This document shows positions 34,616-44,400 of a DNA stretch of 64,000 nucleotides, one piece after another (the first letter of the stretch is position 1; every line of letters starts with the position of its first letter). The notes below the pieces were generated by a model. The model saw nothing but the letters and a program-made list of their open reading frames with translations. It made no database searches and was not told the DNA's origin. Origin of the DNA: Silene conica (lineage: Eukaryota; Streptophyta; Magnoliopsida; Caryophyllales; Caryophyllaceae); contig CM055317.2 of the NCBI GenBank assembly GCA_029255685.2, forward strand, positions 74,327,460 through 74,391,459. The letters run 5' to 3'. Both the position numbers and the translations under genes were made by a program.

Positions 34616-37078
34616 CTACATCCAGCTGCACCCTGTGGGCTTCTTAAAATCAGTTGTCTTCATGAATTTTCTGATTTCCAGGACTCCATCCCACTTTGCA
34701 TCTACCGCATGAAGATTTGACATTGTGACGTAAGTCCCAATATCCTTATCTTGAGAGCTAAGGACATGATCAGCAACAATTTGACTTAACTCCACCTCGT
34801 GGTAAGTCCTACAAGCACCTAGCAATATACTCCATATGGTTGCATTGGGTTTGACTGGCATCTGAGCGACAAAATTAAATGCATCGTGAACCCTGCCTTG
34901 TCGAGCGAGGAGATCTACAACACAGCCATACTCGTCCATTGTAGGCTTCATTTCATGAACCTTATATATAGAGTGAAAAATGTTCAATCCTTCATCCACA
35001 AGACCGGTGTGACTACAAGCCGATAAGATGGATGTGATGACTATATGATCTGGCCTCATACGCACTTCAAGCATATGGTTGAAAAGGGCAAGTGCTTCTT
35101 TTCCCATACCATGCATGGCATAACCATTAATTAGAGATGTGAACATGATTAGGTTTTTATAGGAACTTGACCAAAAAAGCTTAGCAGCTGATCTTACATG
35201 GCCACATTTAGAGTATACATCTATCAGGGCTCCCGTCAATTGAGCGTCCCCAATACAAGCTCGGATCACATATCCATGGCACTGCCTCAACAAATTGGCT
35301 GAAGCCATATTCGTGAACACGGGAAGAATACTCATTATGGTGGTTGTGTCAGGCTTCATACCTGTAACTTGTTGCAACTCTAGCAACAGCGACACAGCGT
35401 CTTCATGATGGTTGTTCGACACATATGCTTTTATCATCAGATTCCAGGTCAAGAGATCAGTTTGTCTACCCTGTACATTAGAAGTAGTACTAAACCTTGG
35501 TTTCATCGAGTCCAACATTGCCGTCTTTTCACCCAACAGTATCTGAAATTGTTTTCTTGCATAATCCAAATTACCACACTTACCATATGCATCAAGTATA
35601 CAAGAATCCAGGATACCTTGACAATGACAAGCCCTCAAAAGATAGCCATGAGCTTCTTTCAATTTCAATGGTTTACAGGAATTTCCATAAAATCGAATCA
35701 ATGTTAACAAGGTGATGGAATCTGGCCTTAATCCCCCCTTGAGCATCTGATTTAGAAGACTGACCACCTCCAATTCACAGCCACTATCTGCACATGTACT
35801 AAGCATTGAGTTCCAGGAAATTAAATCCCTATTAGATATCATCATGAATGTCCTACAAGATGAATTTAAATCATCACATTTAGCATATGAATTTATCAAG
35901 GCGTTACTAACTGTTGTATCATAACATAATATTGGATTTTGTAGAGCATATCCATGTATCTGCTTAACCATTTTCAGATTATGCAGATGAGAACAAGCAG
36001 AGAGGACAGAAACTAGAGTGACCGAATTGGGCTTTAGCGTCTTCCCCAAAACTAATTGGTGAAACAAGTGAATTGCTTGATAATATTCATTATGTGAGAC
36101 ATAGCCACTAATAATGGCATTCCAGGAAACAAGATTCCTTGAAAGCATCCGATTGAACAAGGTTTCTGCATCTTTACACAGACCAATCCTCAAGTAAAAA
36201 CTCGTAAGCGCATTGACAACAAAAACGTCATTTTGCAACTTAGTATGTTTAACAATGTAAGCATGCAGCTCTCTACCCAAATAGTATGCAATATCTCCAC
36301 CTAGAGTAGCATATACAGGTAGAATACTTGCAATGGTCGAATAGTTTGGTGCAACACGCTCGACCAACATACGTCTAAACAAAGCACAAGCATCATTGTA
36401 AAAACCCTTCTCAGAAAATCCAGAAATCATTGCATTCCATGAGATGACATCCTTGTCATCAATCTCACAAAAGGATGCATATGCACTATCGTGAATCTGT
36501 CCACATTTTGCATACATGGAAATGAGTGAATTTCCAACTAGTGCCTCAAATGCCCATCCAAATTTTATGGCATAACAATGAATGCTCTTACCAGCACTCA
36601 AACACCGGAATCGACCACAAACAGGAAGAACAATAGCAATAGTTACAGGGCTGAACTCAGCTTCACTAGTGGTGTGCATCTTATACACTAAACTTATCAC
36701 TTCAGCATCGCAAACAAGAGACCCAGACAATCCAGCTAAGACAGTGTTCCAAGCAACAGTATCACATTTAGGCATCTGGTTAAAGAGTTTCATGCAGTCA
36801 TCAAAGGCTTTTGCTTTAGCATACACATTAAGTATTCCCTTAGATACTGAAACACATGATACATGTCCAAGCTTAATCGCAAGACTTTGAAGGGCTTTCC
36901 CTAAACCAAAAGCCGGGATTAAAGCACAGGATTTTAAAACAGTTTGTAGAATATGATGATCAGGTTTAAACCCAAATGGACGCCGCACTTTCGTGAGGAA
37001 ATGTGAGAGGGCCTCATCATGTCTACCATGAAATGACTTAGCTCGTATAACATCACTCCATGTTTTAAAATCCGTCAT
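34616..37078 (-). CDS. E-class pentatricopeptide repeat protein, SLG1/At5g08490-like, frameshifted at C-terminus
   Basis: 820 codons from ATG 37078; an in-frame stop lies further upstream. PLS-type PPR motifs run throughout: repeated 'GNSLISMYAKCG', 'DVISWNAMISGFSEKG', 'NYSTIASILPVYA' blocks, and the E-motif region 'KPNATIWSILLGACRTYHEVEL', 'YVTMSNLHAVDAKWDGV', 'KKPTGCSW'. Order and wording fit Arabidopsis At5g08490 (SLG1), a mitochondrial RNA-editing factor in which such repeats bind organellar RNA (from memory). The frame stops right after GCSW-M, where relatives continue 'GCSW(I/L)EVDG'. In the next frame the sequence resumes as VDRRGKVFLPGDL, so a small deletion probably removed the end. 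No clear targeting peptide is predicted by eye. Confidence 0.85.
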   Translation of the reverse strand: MTDFKTWSDVIRAKSFHGRHDEALSHFLTKVRRPFGFKPDHHILQTVLKSCALIPAFGLGKALQSLAIKLGHVSCVSVSKGILNVYAKAKAFDDCMKLFNQMPKCDTVAWNTVLAGLSGSLVCDAEVISLVYKMHTTSEAEFSPVTIAIVLPVCGRFRCLSAGKSIHCYAIKFGWAFEALVGNSLISMYAKCGQIHDSAYASFCEIDDKDVISWNAMISGFSEKGFYNDACALFRRMLVERVAPNYSTIASILPVYATLGGDIAYYLGRELHAYIVKHTKLQNDVFVVNALTSFYLRIGLCKDAETLFNRMLSRNLVSWNAIISGYVSHNEYYQAIHLFHQLVLGKTLKPNSVTLVSVLSACSHLHNLKMVKQIHGYALQNPILCYDTTVSNALINSYAKCDDLNSSCRTFMMISNRDLISWNSMLSTCADSGCELEVVSLLNQMLKGGLRPDSITLLTLIRFYGNSCKPLKLKEAHGYLLRACHCQGILDSCILDAYGKCGNLDYARKQFQILLGEKTAMLDSMKPRFSTTSNVQGRQTDLLTWNLMIKAYVSNNHHEDAVSLLLELQQVTGMKPDTTTIMSILPVFTNMASANLLRQCHGYVIRACIGDAQLTGALIDVYSKCGHVRSAAKLFWSSSYKNLIMFTSLINGYAMHGMGKEALALFNHMLEVRMRPDHIVITSILSACSHTGLVDEGLNIFHSIYKVHEMKPTMDEYGCVVDLLARQGRVHDAFNFVAQMPVKPNATIWSILLGACRTYHEVELSQIVADHVLSSQDKDIGTYVTMSNLHAVDAKWDGVLEIRKFMKTTDFKKPTGCSWM

Positions 37079-37749
37079 TGGCACGCTACAACTTTTCCAG
37101 CAAATGTCAGCTAGCTAAACCCGTAACGTCCCAATACTTCTACATATGAGGTCTAACCCATTTGCATTACCGCCATTCCTATCTTCCTAGCAATAAAAAC
37201 AAGAGTTCTACTCAAATTATACAAACCCAAATCATTACAGAGAAATTTTGTTATCTATTTTCTTTGAGGACTTTTGACAAACATTTGGTGGGCAGCATTG
37301 ACTAGAACAGAAACATAAGTAGAAGAAGGTCCAGCAGTATATATAACAGCGGATTCAACCTCTCGAAGTAAAGTATTCCGTGTTCTGTTCTTCCCCAAAT
37401 CAAAAAACAAAAACCCTAATTTCGAAAATAACGTGAAATTAAAGAATCAGATAAAGGTAATGGAACGAACCGAGAGTAGAGGGACTCTGAACTGATTTAT
37501 TTGGATTGAGGGTTTCGGAGTGAAAAGTAAAGGGAGGGGAGGGTATGGGATTTAAAATCTATTATTTGGATACTAAAAATAAGGGAGGGAAAATGGAGAA
37601 GGTGAGATTTGGAGGGATCCATTTTTTTTTTTTTGAAAGAAAGGCAAAGCCTTACTGTATTAAAGCTAAATCAAACTCAACAGCAGTGTTAACGGCCGGC
37701 GGTAAAGACGACCAAATTACACGACCAACAGAACGAGGAAAAACATGAG

Positions 37750-40700
37750 CTAACGCATGGCAACGCTATTGTTAACCCGACTCGTAAATAACCAAACAAC
37801 AGACCGAAACGAATTACATAAAACAAGAATATCCTTAATAAACCGATAGAAGGAATTACGCCCCTTAGACTTGTGCTTCAGCGCATTAATAACTTGTAAA
37901 CAGACACTCTCAATCTCCACCATGTCATGTCCCCGACCCCGAGCTTCTTTAAGACCGTCAAAAATAGCTGCCGCCTCCGCTACATGTGGATCCCACACGT
38001 CCTCCTGGGCACTAGAAAAGCTCCATAACACACGCCCCTCAACGTCTCGACATACCCCACCCCAACTCGTACCAACACCCGCTGCCACTCCCGCATCAAC
38101 ATTAACTTTGACATACCCTACCAACGGACGCACCCAGCCCCCCCTTTCCCGAGTCTCTCCCGACCTGCGGCCTGCTCCCACCTCCAGCGCCATACCTCCA
38201 TACGCCTCGCTGCATTCCTGGAGCACATCCGTAATCCGCTGAACCACCCGACACGCATCCCCACGCCACCCTTCGAAAATAATTTTATTACGATGCTCCC
38301 AGAGAGCCCAACACCCAACCATGAAACAAGCTTGCTCCACCCTGTCGAGCCCCCGCCACCTCCACTCCACCCAATCACGGAAACTCCCCCCGTCACTACT
38401 ATCATCCTCGGCAATGTCGAGCTCACCCCAGACACTTTGAGCAAAAGCGCAATTACGAAAAATATGCAAACTGAATTCAGAAGAATGAGAACAGAAAGGA
38501 CAAAGAGAAACGTTACCTCGAACCCGAGTCGCAATGTTCCAGCCCGTTGCAAGCGCATCGTTACACAGCTGCCAAAAGAAGATCTTCACGCGCGGCCACA
38601 CCGGGACGTTCCAGAGCCTATTCCATAACCAAGCCTCCTTCTCCCCACACGAAACACCACTCGCCAGCCCCATATCATCAGCAAGAGCCAGAGATCGATA
38701 CGCCGAGCGAACCGTATACACACCATCCCTCTCCCCCTTCCAATACCACATATCCACACCCCTATCCATACTAATAGGAATATTTGTAATCCTATCAGCA
38801 TCAATAGGGAGGAACAACGAGCGAATCAACCCCACATTCCAACCATGGTCCGTCATAATGTCACACACCCGCATAAGCTCCCTACCCGGAGAACAAGGAG
38901 AAAGAATACGACCCGAGCTCGTGTGTGGCAACCAAGGATCCGTCCAAATACGCGTGCTCCTTCCATCACCAATACATTTCCGCAGCCCGTCGCCAATTAC
39001 CCGTTTTGCCTCCATAATCCCCCGCCATGTATAGCTTGGATTATATCCCAAATTCGCACTCTCAAAACAGCCAGTGGGGTAGTACCGAGCACGCATGAGC
39101 CGAGCCCAAAGACAGTCAGCCTCCGTAATCAGTCGCCAAACATGCTTCCCTAATAAGGCCATATTAAACTTATAAAAATCTCGAAAACCCAGACCCCCCA
39201 CACACTTTGGCCGACACAGCCGCTTCCACGCAATCCAACTAATCCCCTGTTTCCCCTCCTCATGGCCCCACCAAAAACGAGACAGCAACGATCTCAGCTC
39301 GTCACAAAAGTTGGTTGGAATTTTAAACACACTCATCACGTAGGTAGGGAGTGAATTGGCCACAGCCTTTATAAGAACCTCCTTACCCGCCTTAGACAAT
39401 AATTTCCCGCGCCAACCTGTGAGTCGCTTACTTAATTTATCCCGGAGCAAATCCGTCAACACTTTCTTCGACCTCCCTACAACCGTAGGAAGCCCCAAAT
39501 ACCTATGGTGCTCGGCCACCTCCGTCACACACAGCCTAGTCGCCAAGTTACTCCGTTGTTGAATCGGGACCCCTTTACTAAATGAGACAGTAGTTTTTTC
39601 AAGGCTAACCAGCTGGCCAGAAGCCGCCTCATACCGTCTAAGAATCGAATTAATCACATCCGCTTCTTCAAGAGTAGCTTGAGCAAAAAATATACTGTCA
39701 TAAGCAAATAAGAGATGAGAAATAACCGAAGCTCCCGTAGCAATGCGCACCCCGTGCAGCGTGTTATTCTCCACAGCCCGACGCATCATCCCCGATAGCA
39801 CTTCCGCACACAGAATAAATAAATATGGTGACAAAGGGTCGCCTTGTCTCAGGCCTCGGCTAGGACAAAAAACTGGAGATGGCTGCCCATTTATAAGCAC
39901 CGAAAAGGAGACTGAATTCACACAAGCCATAACACGGTCCGTCCACTTCCGATCAAATCCCATAACATGAAGGACCCGCTCTAAAAAACCCCACTCAATC
40001 CGATCATAAGCTTTCGCCATGTCAAGCTTAATCGCCATCGTCCCCTTAGCCTTCGGTGAACTCTTCATAAAATGAAAAACCTCAAAAGCAATAAGGACAT
40101 TATCCGCAATAGCACGTCCCAGAGTAAACGCACTTTGGTTCTCAGAAACAATCTCATTGAGAAACAACTTCAGCCGGTTAGCAAGAAGCTTCGACACAAG
40201 CTTATAGACTACATTGCATAAACTTATGGGACGAAAATCACTCACCATTTCCGGGTCTTTTTTCTTCGGGATAAGCACAATATTAGTATGATTATACTCG
40301 GCGGGAGAGTCGTGGCCCCGTAAAATATTCAGAACCGTATCCGTCACAACAGGCCCCACCTTATCCCAGTAAGTTTGGAAGAATAAACCATTCATCCCAT
40401 CTGCCCCGGGAGCCTTCAAAGGATTCATTTGCTGAAGAGCATTCACCACTTCCTCCGCTGTATACTCCTGAGATAAAGAGTTATTCATCTCGGCCGAGAC
40501 CCGCTGCCCCAAACAATCCGTCACACTAAAATCAGAAGGGCTCGAGGTCAAAAACAACTGTTGAAAATAGTTATTAGCTTCCCCCGCAATACTTGTCTCA
40601 GTCGCACAAACAGTCCCATCTGAGCGAATAAATTTAGCAATATAGTTTTTCCGACGTCGTTCCCCTGCCCGTGAATGAAAGAATTTAGTGTTCCTATCGC

Positions 40701-41742
40701 CCTCCCGAAGCCACAAAGCACGAGATCTCTGCCGCCAATATAGCTCCTCTTTTCGCCTACACTCACCGAGCTCAGCCACTAACTTCTTTCTACGTGCCAC
40801 ATTTGCCACTGTTCTCGCCTGGCCATTCAACCGCGACAATTGAAGTGTTTTAGCCTCGATAGAGCGAGTAAGAGATGATAGGCTAGTGCTTTTCCAAGCT
40901 TGAAGTTCCCGAGTACACTCAGATATCACGCTCCTCAAAGACCCGCCTCCCCGCTCCACCCCACGCTCAACAGCAACATTACAATCCTCTTCGCCCACCC
41001 ATATTTGCTCAAATCGAAACACCTTCGGTCGTCGTCGCCCAGTCACACGAAAATCTGTAACAACTTTTATAGGCGCATGATCCGACCACTCCCGGTTTAA
41101 GTAAACAACCCGGGCATGAGGAAACATATCGCACCAAGTAGTCGAGCCCAAGGCACGGTCCAGCATGCATTGGCGATTTGCCTCCCCACATTGTCCATTA
41201 TCCCAGGAAAAATTGTAGCCCTCGAAAGCTAGATTACGCAGCCCACAAACATCTACAGCATCTCGGAAATGGTTCATCTGCCACTGAGGACGGCTCCCAC
41301 CCTTCATCTCGGTAGACAAAAGAATTTCGTTAAAATCTCCAACACACACCCAAGGTAACTGACTTTGGCTATGAAGAACTTTAAGCAACTCCCAAGACAA
41401 ATGTCGATCCGAGACAGCAGGCCACCCGTAGAACCCCGTAACACGCCAATGTCCACTAGTATCCCGAACATTGATATCGATATGGTGAAGGGAAGCCGAA
41501 ATAAAAGTACAGTCCAGCTCCTTCTTCCACAAAAACGCAAGCCCACCTGACCGACCCGCACTATCCACCTCCACTCCAAAATAACCATCCAATTTCTCTT
41601 TAACAAACCGCAATTCACGACTACAAAGTTTCGTTTCACAAAGAAAAATCATAGCCGGGGCTTCCTTCCGCACTAAGGCACGGAGGGCACGAACCGCGTC
41701 GGGGTTGCCCAATCCCCGACAATTAATGCTTAGTATACTCAT
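37750..41742 (-). CDS. LINE B ORF2: endonuclease / reverse transcriptase / RNase H, damaged
   Basis: 1330 codons starting ATG 41742, overlapping the ORF1 stop by ATGA. Endonuclease (~1-235): NCRGLGNPD, LCETK, VGDFNEIL, SDHAPIK. Reverse transcriptase (~440-730): APGADGMNGLFFQ, FRPISLCN, TLGRAIADNV, GLRQGDPLSPYLF, but the catalytic box reads LLFAYDS (Y681) where the family has FADD. Zinc-binding region CPFCSHSSEFSLHIFRNC. RNase H-like C-terminus begins VKVNVDAG. The frame stops at NNSVAMR where relatives continue NSVAHALA; a one-base loss shifts the frame, and the expected reading continues in another frame to the left. Both lesions predict loss of autonomous activity. Confidence 0.9.
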   Translation of the reverse strand: MSILSINCRGLGNPDAVRALRALVRKEAPAMIFLCETKLCSRELRFVKEKLDGYFGVEVDSAGRSGGLAFLWKKELDCTFISASLHHIDINVRDTSGHWRVTGFYGWPAVSDRHLSWELLKVLHSQSQLPWVCVGDFNEILLSTEMKGGSRPQWQMNHFRDAVDVCGLRNLAFEGYNFSWDNGQCGEANRQCMLDRALGSTTWCDMFPHARVVYLNREWSDHAPIKVVTDFRVTGRRRPKVFRFEQIWVGEEDCNVAVERGVERGGGSLRSVISECTRELQAWKSTSLSSLTRSIEAKTLQLSRLNGQARTVANVARRKKLVAELGECRRKEELYWRQRSRALWLREGDRNTKFFHSRAGERRRKNYIAKFIRSDGTVCATETSIAGEANNYFQQLFLTSSPSDFSVTDCLGQRVSAEMNNSLSQEYTAEEVVNALQQMNPLKAPGADGMNGLFFQTYWDKVGPVVTDTVLNILRGHDSPAEYNHTNIVLIPKKKDPEMVSDFRPISLCNVVYKLVSKLLANRLKLFLNEIVSENQSAFTLGRAIADNVLIAFEVFHFMKSSPKAKGTMAIKLDMAKAYDRIEWGFLERVLHVMGFDRKWTDRVMACVNSVSFSVLINGQPSPVFCPSRGLRQGDPLSPYLFILCAEVLSGMMRRAVENNTLHGVRIATGASVISHLLFAYDSIFFAQATLEEADVINSILRRYEAASGQLVSLEKTTVSFSKGVPIQQRSNLATRLCVTEVAEHHRYLGLPTVVGRSKKVLTDLLRDKLSKRLTGWRGKLLSKAGKEVLIKAVANSLPTYVMSVFKIPTNFCDELRSLLSRFWWGHEEGKQGISWIAWKRLCRPKCVGGLGFRDFYKFNMALLGKHVWRLITEADCLWARLMRARYYPTGCFESANLGYNPSYTWRGIMEAKRVIGDGLRKCIGDGRSTRIWTDPWLPHTSSGRILSPCSPGRELMRVCDIMTDHGWNVGLIRSLFLPIDADRITNIPISMDRGVDMWYWKGERDGVYTVRSAYRSLALADDMGLASGVSCGEKEAWLWNRLWNVPVWPRVKIFFWQLCNDALATGWNIATRVRGNVSLCPFCSHSSEFSLHIFRNCAFAQSVWGELDIAEDDSSDGGSFRDWVEWRWRGLDRVEQACFMVGCWALWEHRNKIIFEGWRGDACRVVQRITDVLQECSEAYGGMALEVGAGRRSGETRERGGWVRPLVGYVKVNVDAGVAAGVGTSWGGVCRDVEGRVLWSFSSAQEDVWDPHVAEAAAIFDGLKEARGRGHDMVEIESVCLQVINALKHKSKGRNSFYRFIKDILVLCNSFRSVVWLFTSRVNNSVAMR

Positions 41743-43055
41743 TGGGCCGAGCGGGGCTGGTCATCACCAACCTCCGCCTCAGGTATTAAGACGCCCCCGT
41801 CTGTGAGTCGAGCCTTCTTTTGTGACCCCATCAAAACAGCCTCCTCCCTACCGCGCTTCTCAGTTAGATTCTGTCCCTGCTGACCCCCCTTACTGGACCC
41901 TTGTCGCTCCACCCGTCGCCACTTAGACACCCGAGAGGACACGCTGGAACCATTCATTCCCACCCCCGCCCCTGTTCCCAACCCATCAGAAGGATGGTCC
42001 ATAAAAGAAGACCCACGAAACACCTCACTGCCCTCCCCACACCTATTAGCACCCTCCAGCACATCAATCTCCACACACGGCCTAGTAACACAGTCCCCTC
42101 CCTCCTCTTCCACCAACCCAGCAGCACCAGTCCCCTCCCCACATTCACCCTGCCTTCCACGAGCCCTAGACAGTTTGTTCTTCCCCTTAAGCTCCACCGA
42201 GATAGCTTGGAGTTTTTGAATCATAACTTCAATAGCTATCTCAGTTTCAATGGCCGCCTCCGCCTCAAACCTCGCCCCAAGATTTCGAGCAGCCATACTA
42301 CCCTTCTCCCGCGATGTTTTCACCACTTTCCAAGGCGAGGCTCGTAGCCAATCCCCAACCTTTAGCTCACCTTCACCATACGGGCCCTCCTCACAATCCT
42401 TCTCGCCATGGCCAATGCGCCCACATCCATAGCAAAAAAGAGGCAGCCTCTCGTATTTCACAGGAAAATTCACAACAAAACCGGATTTCATACGAATAGG
42501 GATCGATGCTTGGAGCGGCTTAGTAATATCACACATAACCCGGACCCTTATTGCTCTGTCAAGCTCCGCATTCGGACCACATTCAACATCAATAAATTTC
42601 CCTAACATATCCCCAAGCTTCCTAGCATTGGCTACATTTGTTCGGCCACCAATAGGGAGGTCGTAAATGCGAGACCAAATAGGAAAATGCGACAAAGGAA
42701 CATCAGTGAGTTTACCTGTTTGATTCGGTTCATTAAAGCACCACAGAAACCTGTCAAAGTGCCATGGCTGTCCCTCAAGCACCCTAGCCTTGTCTTTCGC
42801 GTCCCCGAAACGGAAAACGAAAGTCCTCTCCTGTACATCAACCACATTCCCCATAGCCGACGCCGAAGGATTCCAAAGACGGATCATAGTCTCAACCGCG
42901 GCCTTAACATTTATCGCCCGCGATGCCCACAACTTCCCGACCAACATAAGAGCATGAGAGCACTCATCACTATCCCCCGTATCATCCCAGACGAATTCAT
43001 CACCCCCAATAGGCTCCTTCCCCTCCCGATGATGGCCTTGCGATCTGCTCTCCAT
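41739..43055 (-). CDS. LINE B ORF1: DUF4283 / CCHC zinc-knuckle nucleic-acid-binding protein
   Basis: 438 codons from ATG 43055 (MESRSQGH); the frame is open further upstream without an ATG. Residues ~30-170 match DUF4283 (ALMLVGKLWASRAIN, FVFRFGDAKDKARVLEG, PWHFDRFLWCF, FPIWSRIYDLPI). A CCHC knuckle CYGCGRIGHGEKDC follows at about 205-218, then a polar low-complexity tail. Family role: RNA chaperone packaging LINE RNA. It overlaps ORF2 by four bases (ATGA), which suggests stop-restart coupling. Confidence 0.9.
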   Translation of the reverse strand: MESRSQGHHREGKEPIGGDEFVWDDTGDSDECSHALMLVGKLWASRAINVKAAVETMIRLWNPSASAMGNVVDVQERTFVFRFGDAKDKARVLEGQPWHFDRFLWCFNEPNQTGKLTDVPLSHFPIWSRIYDLPIGGRTNVANARKLGDMLGKFIDVECGPNAELDRAIRVRVMCDITKPLQASIPIRMKSGFVVNFPVKYERLPLFCYGCGRIGHGEKDCEEGPYGEGELKVGDWLRASPWKVVKTSREKGSMAARNLGARFEAEAAIETEIAIEVMIQKLQAISVELKGKNKLSRARGRQGECGEGTGAAGLVEEEGGDCVTRPCVEIDVLEGANRCGEGSEVFRGSSFMDHPSDGLGTGAGVGMNGSSVSSRVSKWRRVERQGSSKGGQQGQNLTEKRGREEAVLMGSQKKARLTDGGVLIPEAEVGDDQPRSAQ

Positions 43056-44400
43056 TGGCACCTGCAAAACGAAGCACAAAACAACAAACAAGAAGCACAC
43101 ACAAACTCGCGATCGAAAACGAGAGAGAACCACGAAAATTGAAGCGAAAACGATGAAAAACCGACGAAACCTAGGATGCCCTAGGACGGTTATTTTTTGG
43201 CAGTTTCAGATTTTTGTGGAGGGATCCATTTTTAAATCAAAATCTATCTCCAATATAGAAAAGATTAGTGGGCTGCCCGTGCAACCGGGTTCTAACTTCT
43301 AAAATAATTGGCTATATGTAAAATGTTTAAGAGCGCTTTGTTCTTTATTGGGTAAAGAAAGTTGTAGTACAATTATAAGACTAACATAACTTGATTAACG
43401 GTCATTATTAACACATGTTGTGATTTATTTAGCTACGCTAATTGACACTTGAATGAAATATTTTTTCCTTTAGATTATTGTTGTAAAAAGTTTTAATTCG
43501 TAAATCAAAACAGGCATAACAACTCATTTAATTAAGATACAATATATATGTATGAATACATCTTTCTTTTGATACTTGTTATATTTAAAGTATAATAAAT
43601 GACTGATATAGATGTCATACACCCTTAGAGCATGTGTATTGAAGAGGATGTTTCTCTTATTTCTTTCTCTTTTCCATAACTTTTTTACACCTCATATTCC
43701 CTTTCATCCAAATCATTTTTTACTATCTTCATCCTCCTCCTCTTCCTCTTTTGTTTTTTTCTCCACATAAAAAAGGATCCTCTTTTACTTCCTCTTCCAT
43801 ATTTTAATTACTTTTTAATAATAATTATATAAAATAAAAACCAAATGCACCAATTTCATAGGGTGGTGGACACTTGGGCCAAGGTTGTACTTCCTCTAAA
43901 AATAGAGGAAGTCTTCCTCCTCCTCTTTCAAAGAGATGTGGAAATTTAATCCTACATTAAAGAAGATCTCCTCTTTAAGGAGAGAAGGTGCTAAGAGGAT
44001 CCACCATCCTCTTCAATGTGGGTGCTCTTAGTCCTCTTAGATCTCTCTTTTTCAGATTTTTCCTCCATGTCTTAATAATTGAACCATACTTAATAAACTT
44101 ATGTGATAGTAGCTCGGTGAATGTGAGTTGAAGCGAAACCAAAGTTATTTTTACCATTCCATGTATACTAAATGTAGCCTAAAACGAATATTGTTTTTTT
44201 TTAAAATTTAAACGAATTAAATACTACCACATGTTGGTAATAAAGACAAATATTTTGGTATTTTTTAGAAAATTTGTCATATGATTTGATATGTATTTAA
44301 TAATATCCGTCATAAATAAGAAGTTAACCCATCTTAAATGTGTCATATTTTTTTAGAGTAAATTAATAATTACTCCCTTATATGTTCCACTTTTCTAAAA

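Larger units (their letters stand above)
37627..43216 (-). mobile_element. Full-length LINE retrotransposon B with 17-bp target duplication
   Basis: Flanked by TGGAGGGATCCATTTTT at 37610-37626 and 43217-43233. The poly(A) tail appears as a T run at 37622-37634, and ORF1 and ORF2 lie on the minus strand in the normal order. Length about 5.6 kb. It landed ~530 bp upstream of the PPR start codon, in the PPR promoter or leader region. GC content is clearly higher than in the flanks. Confidence 0.95.

Noticed and set aside
35405-36890. Plus-strand ORFs opposite the PPR gene
   Set aside because: Antisense shadows of the PPR reading frame.
37871-43142. Many plus-strand ORFs of 60-170 codons across LINE B
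   Set aside because: They lie antisense to the LINE ORFs in GC-richer DNA, have Pro/His/Ser-rich shadow composition and no family resemblance.
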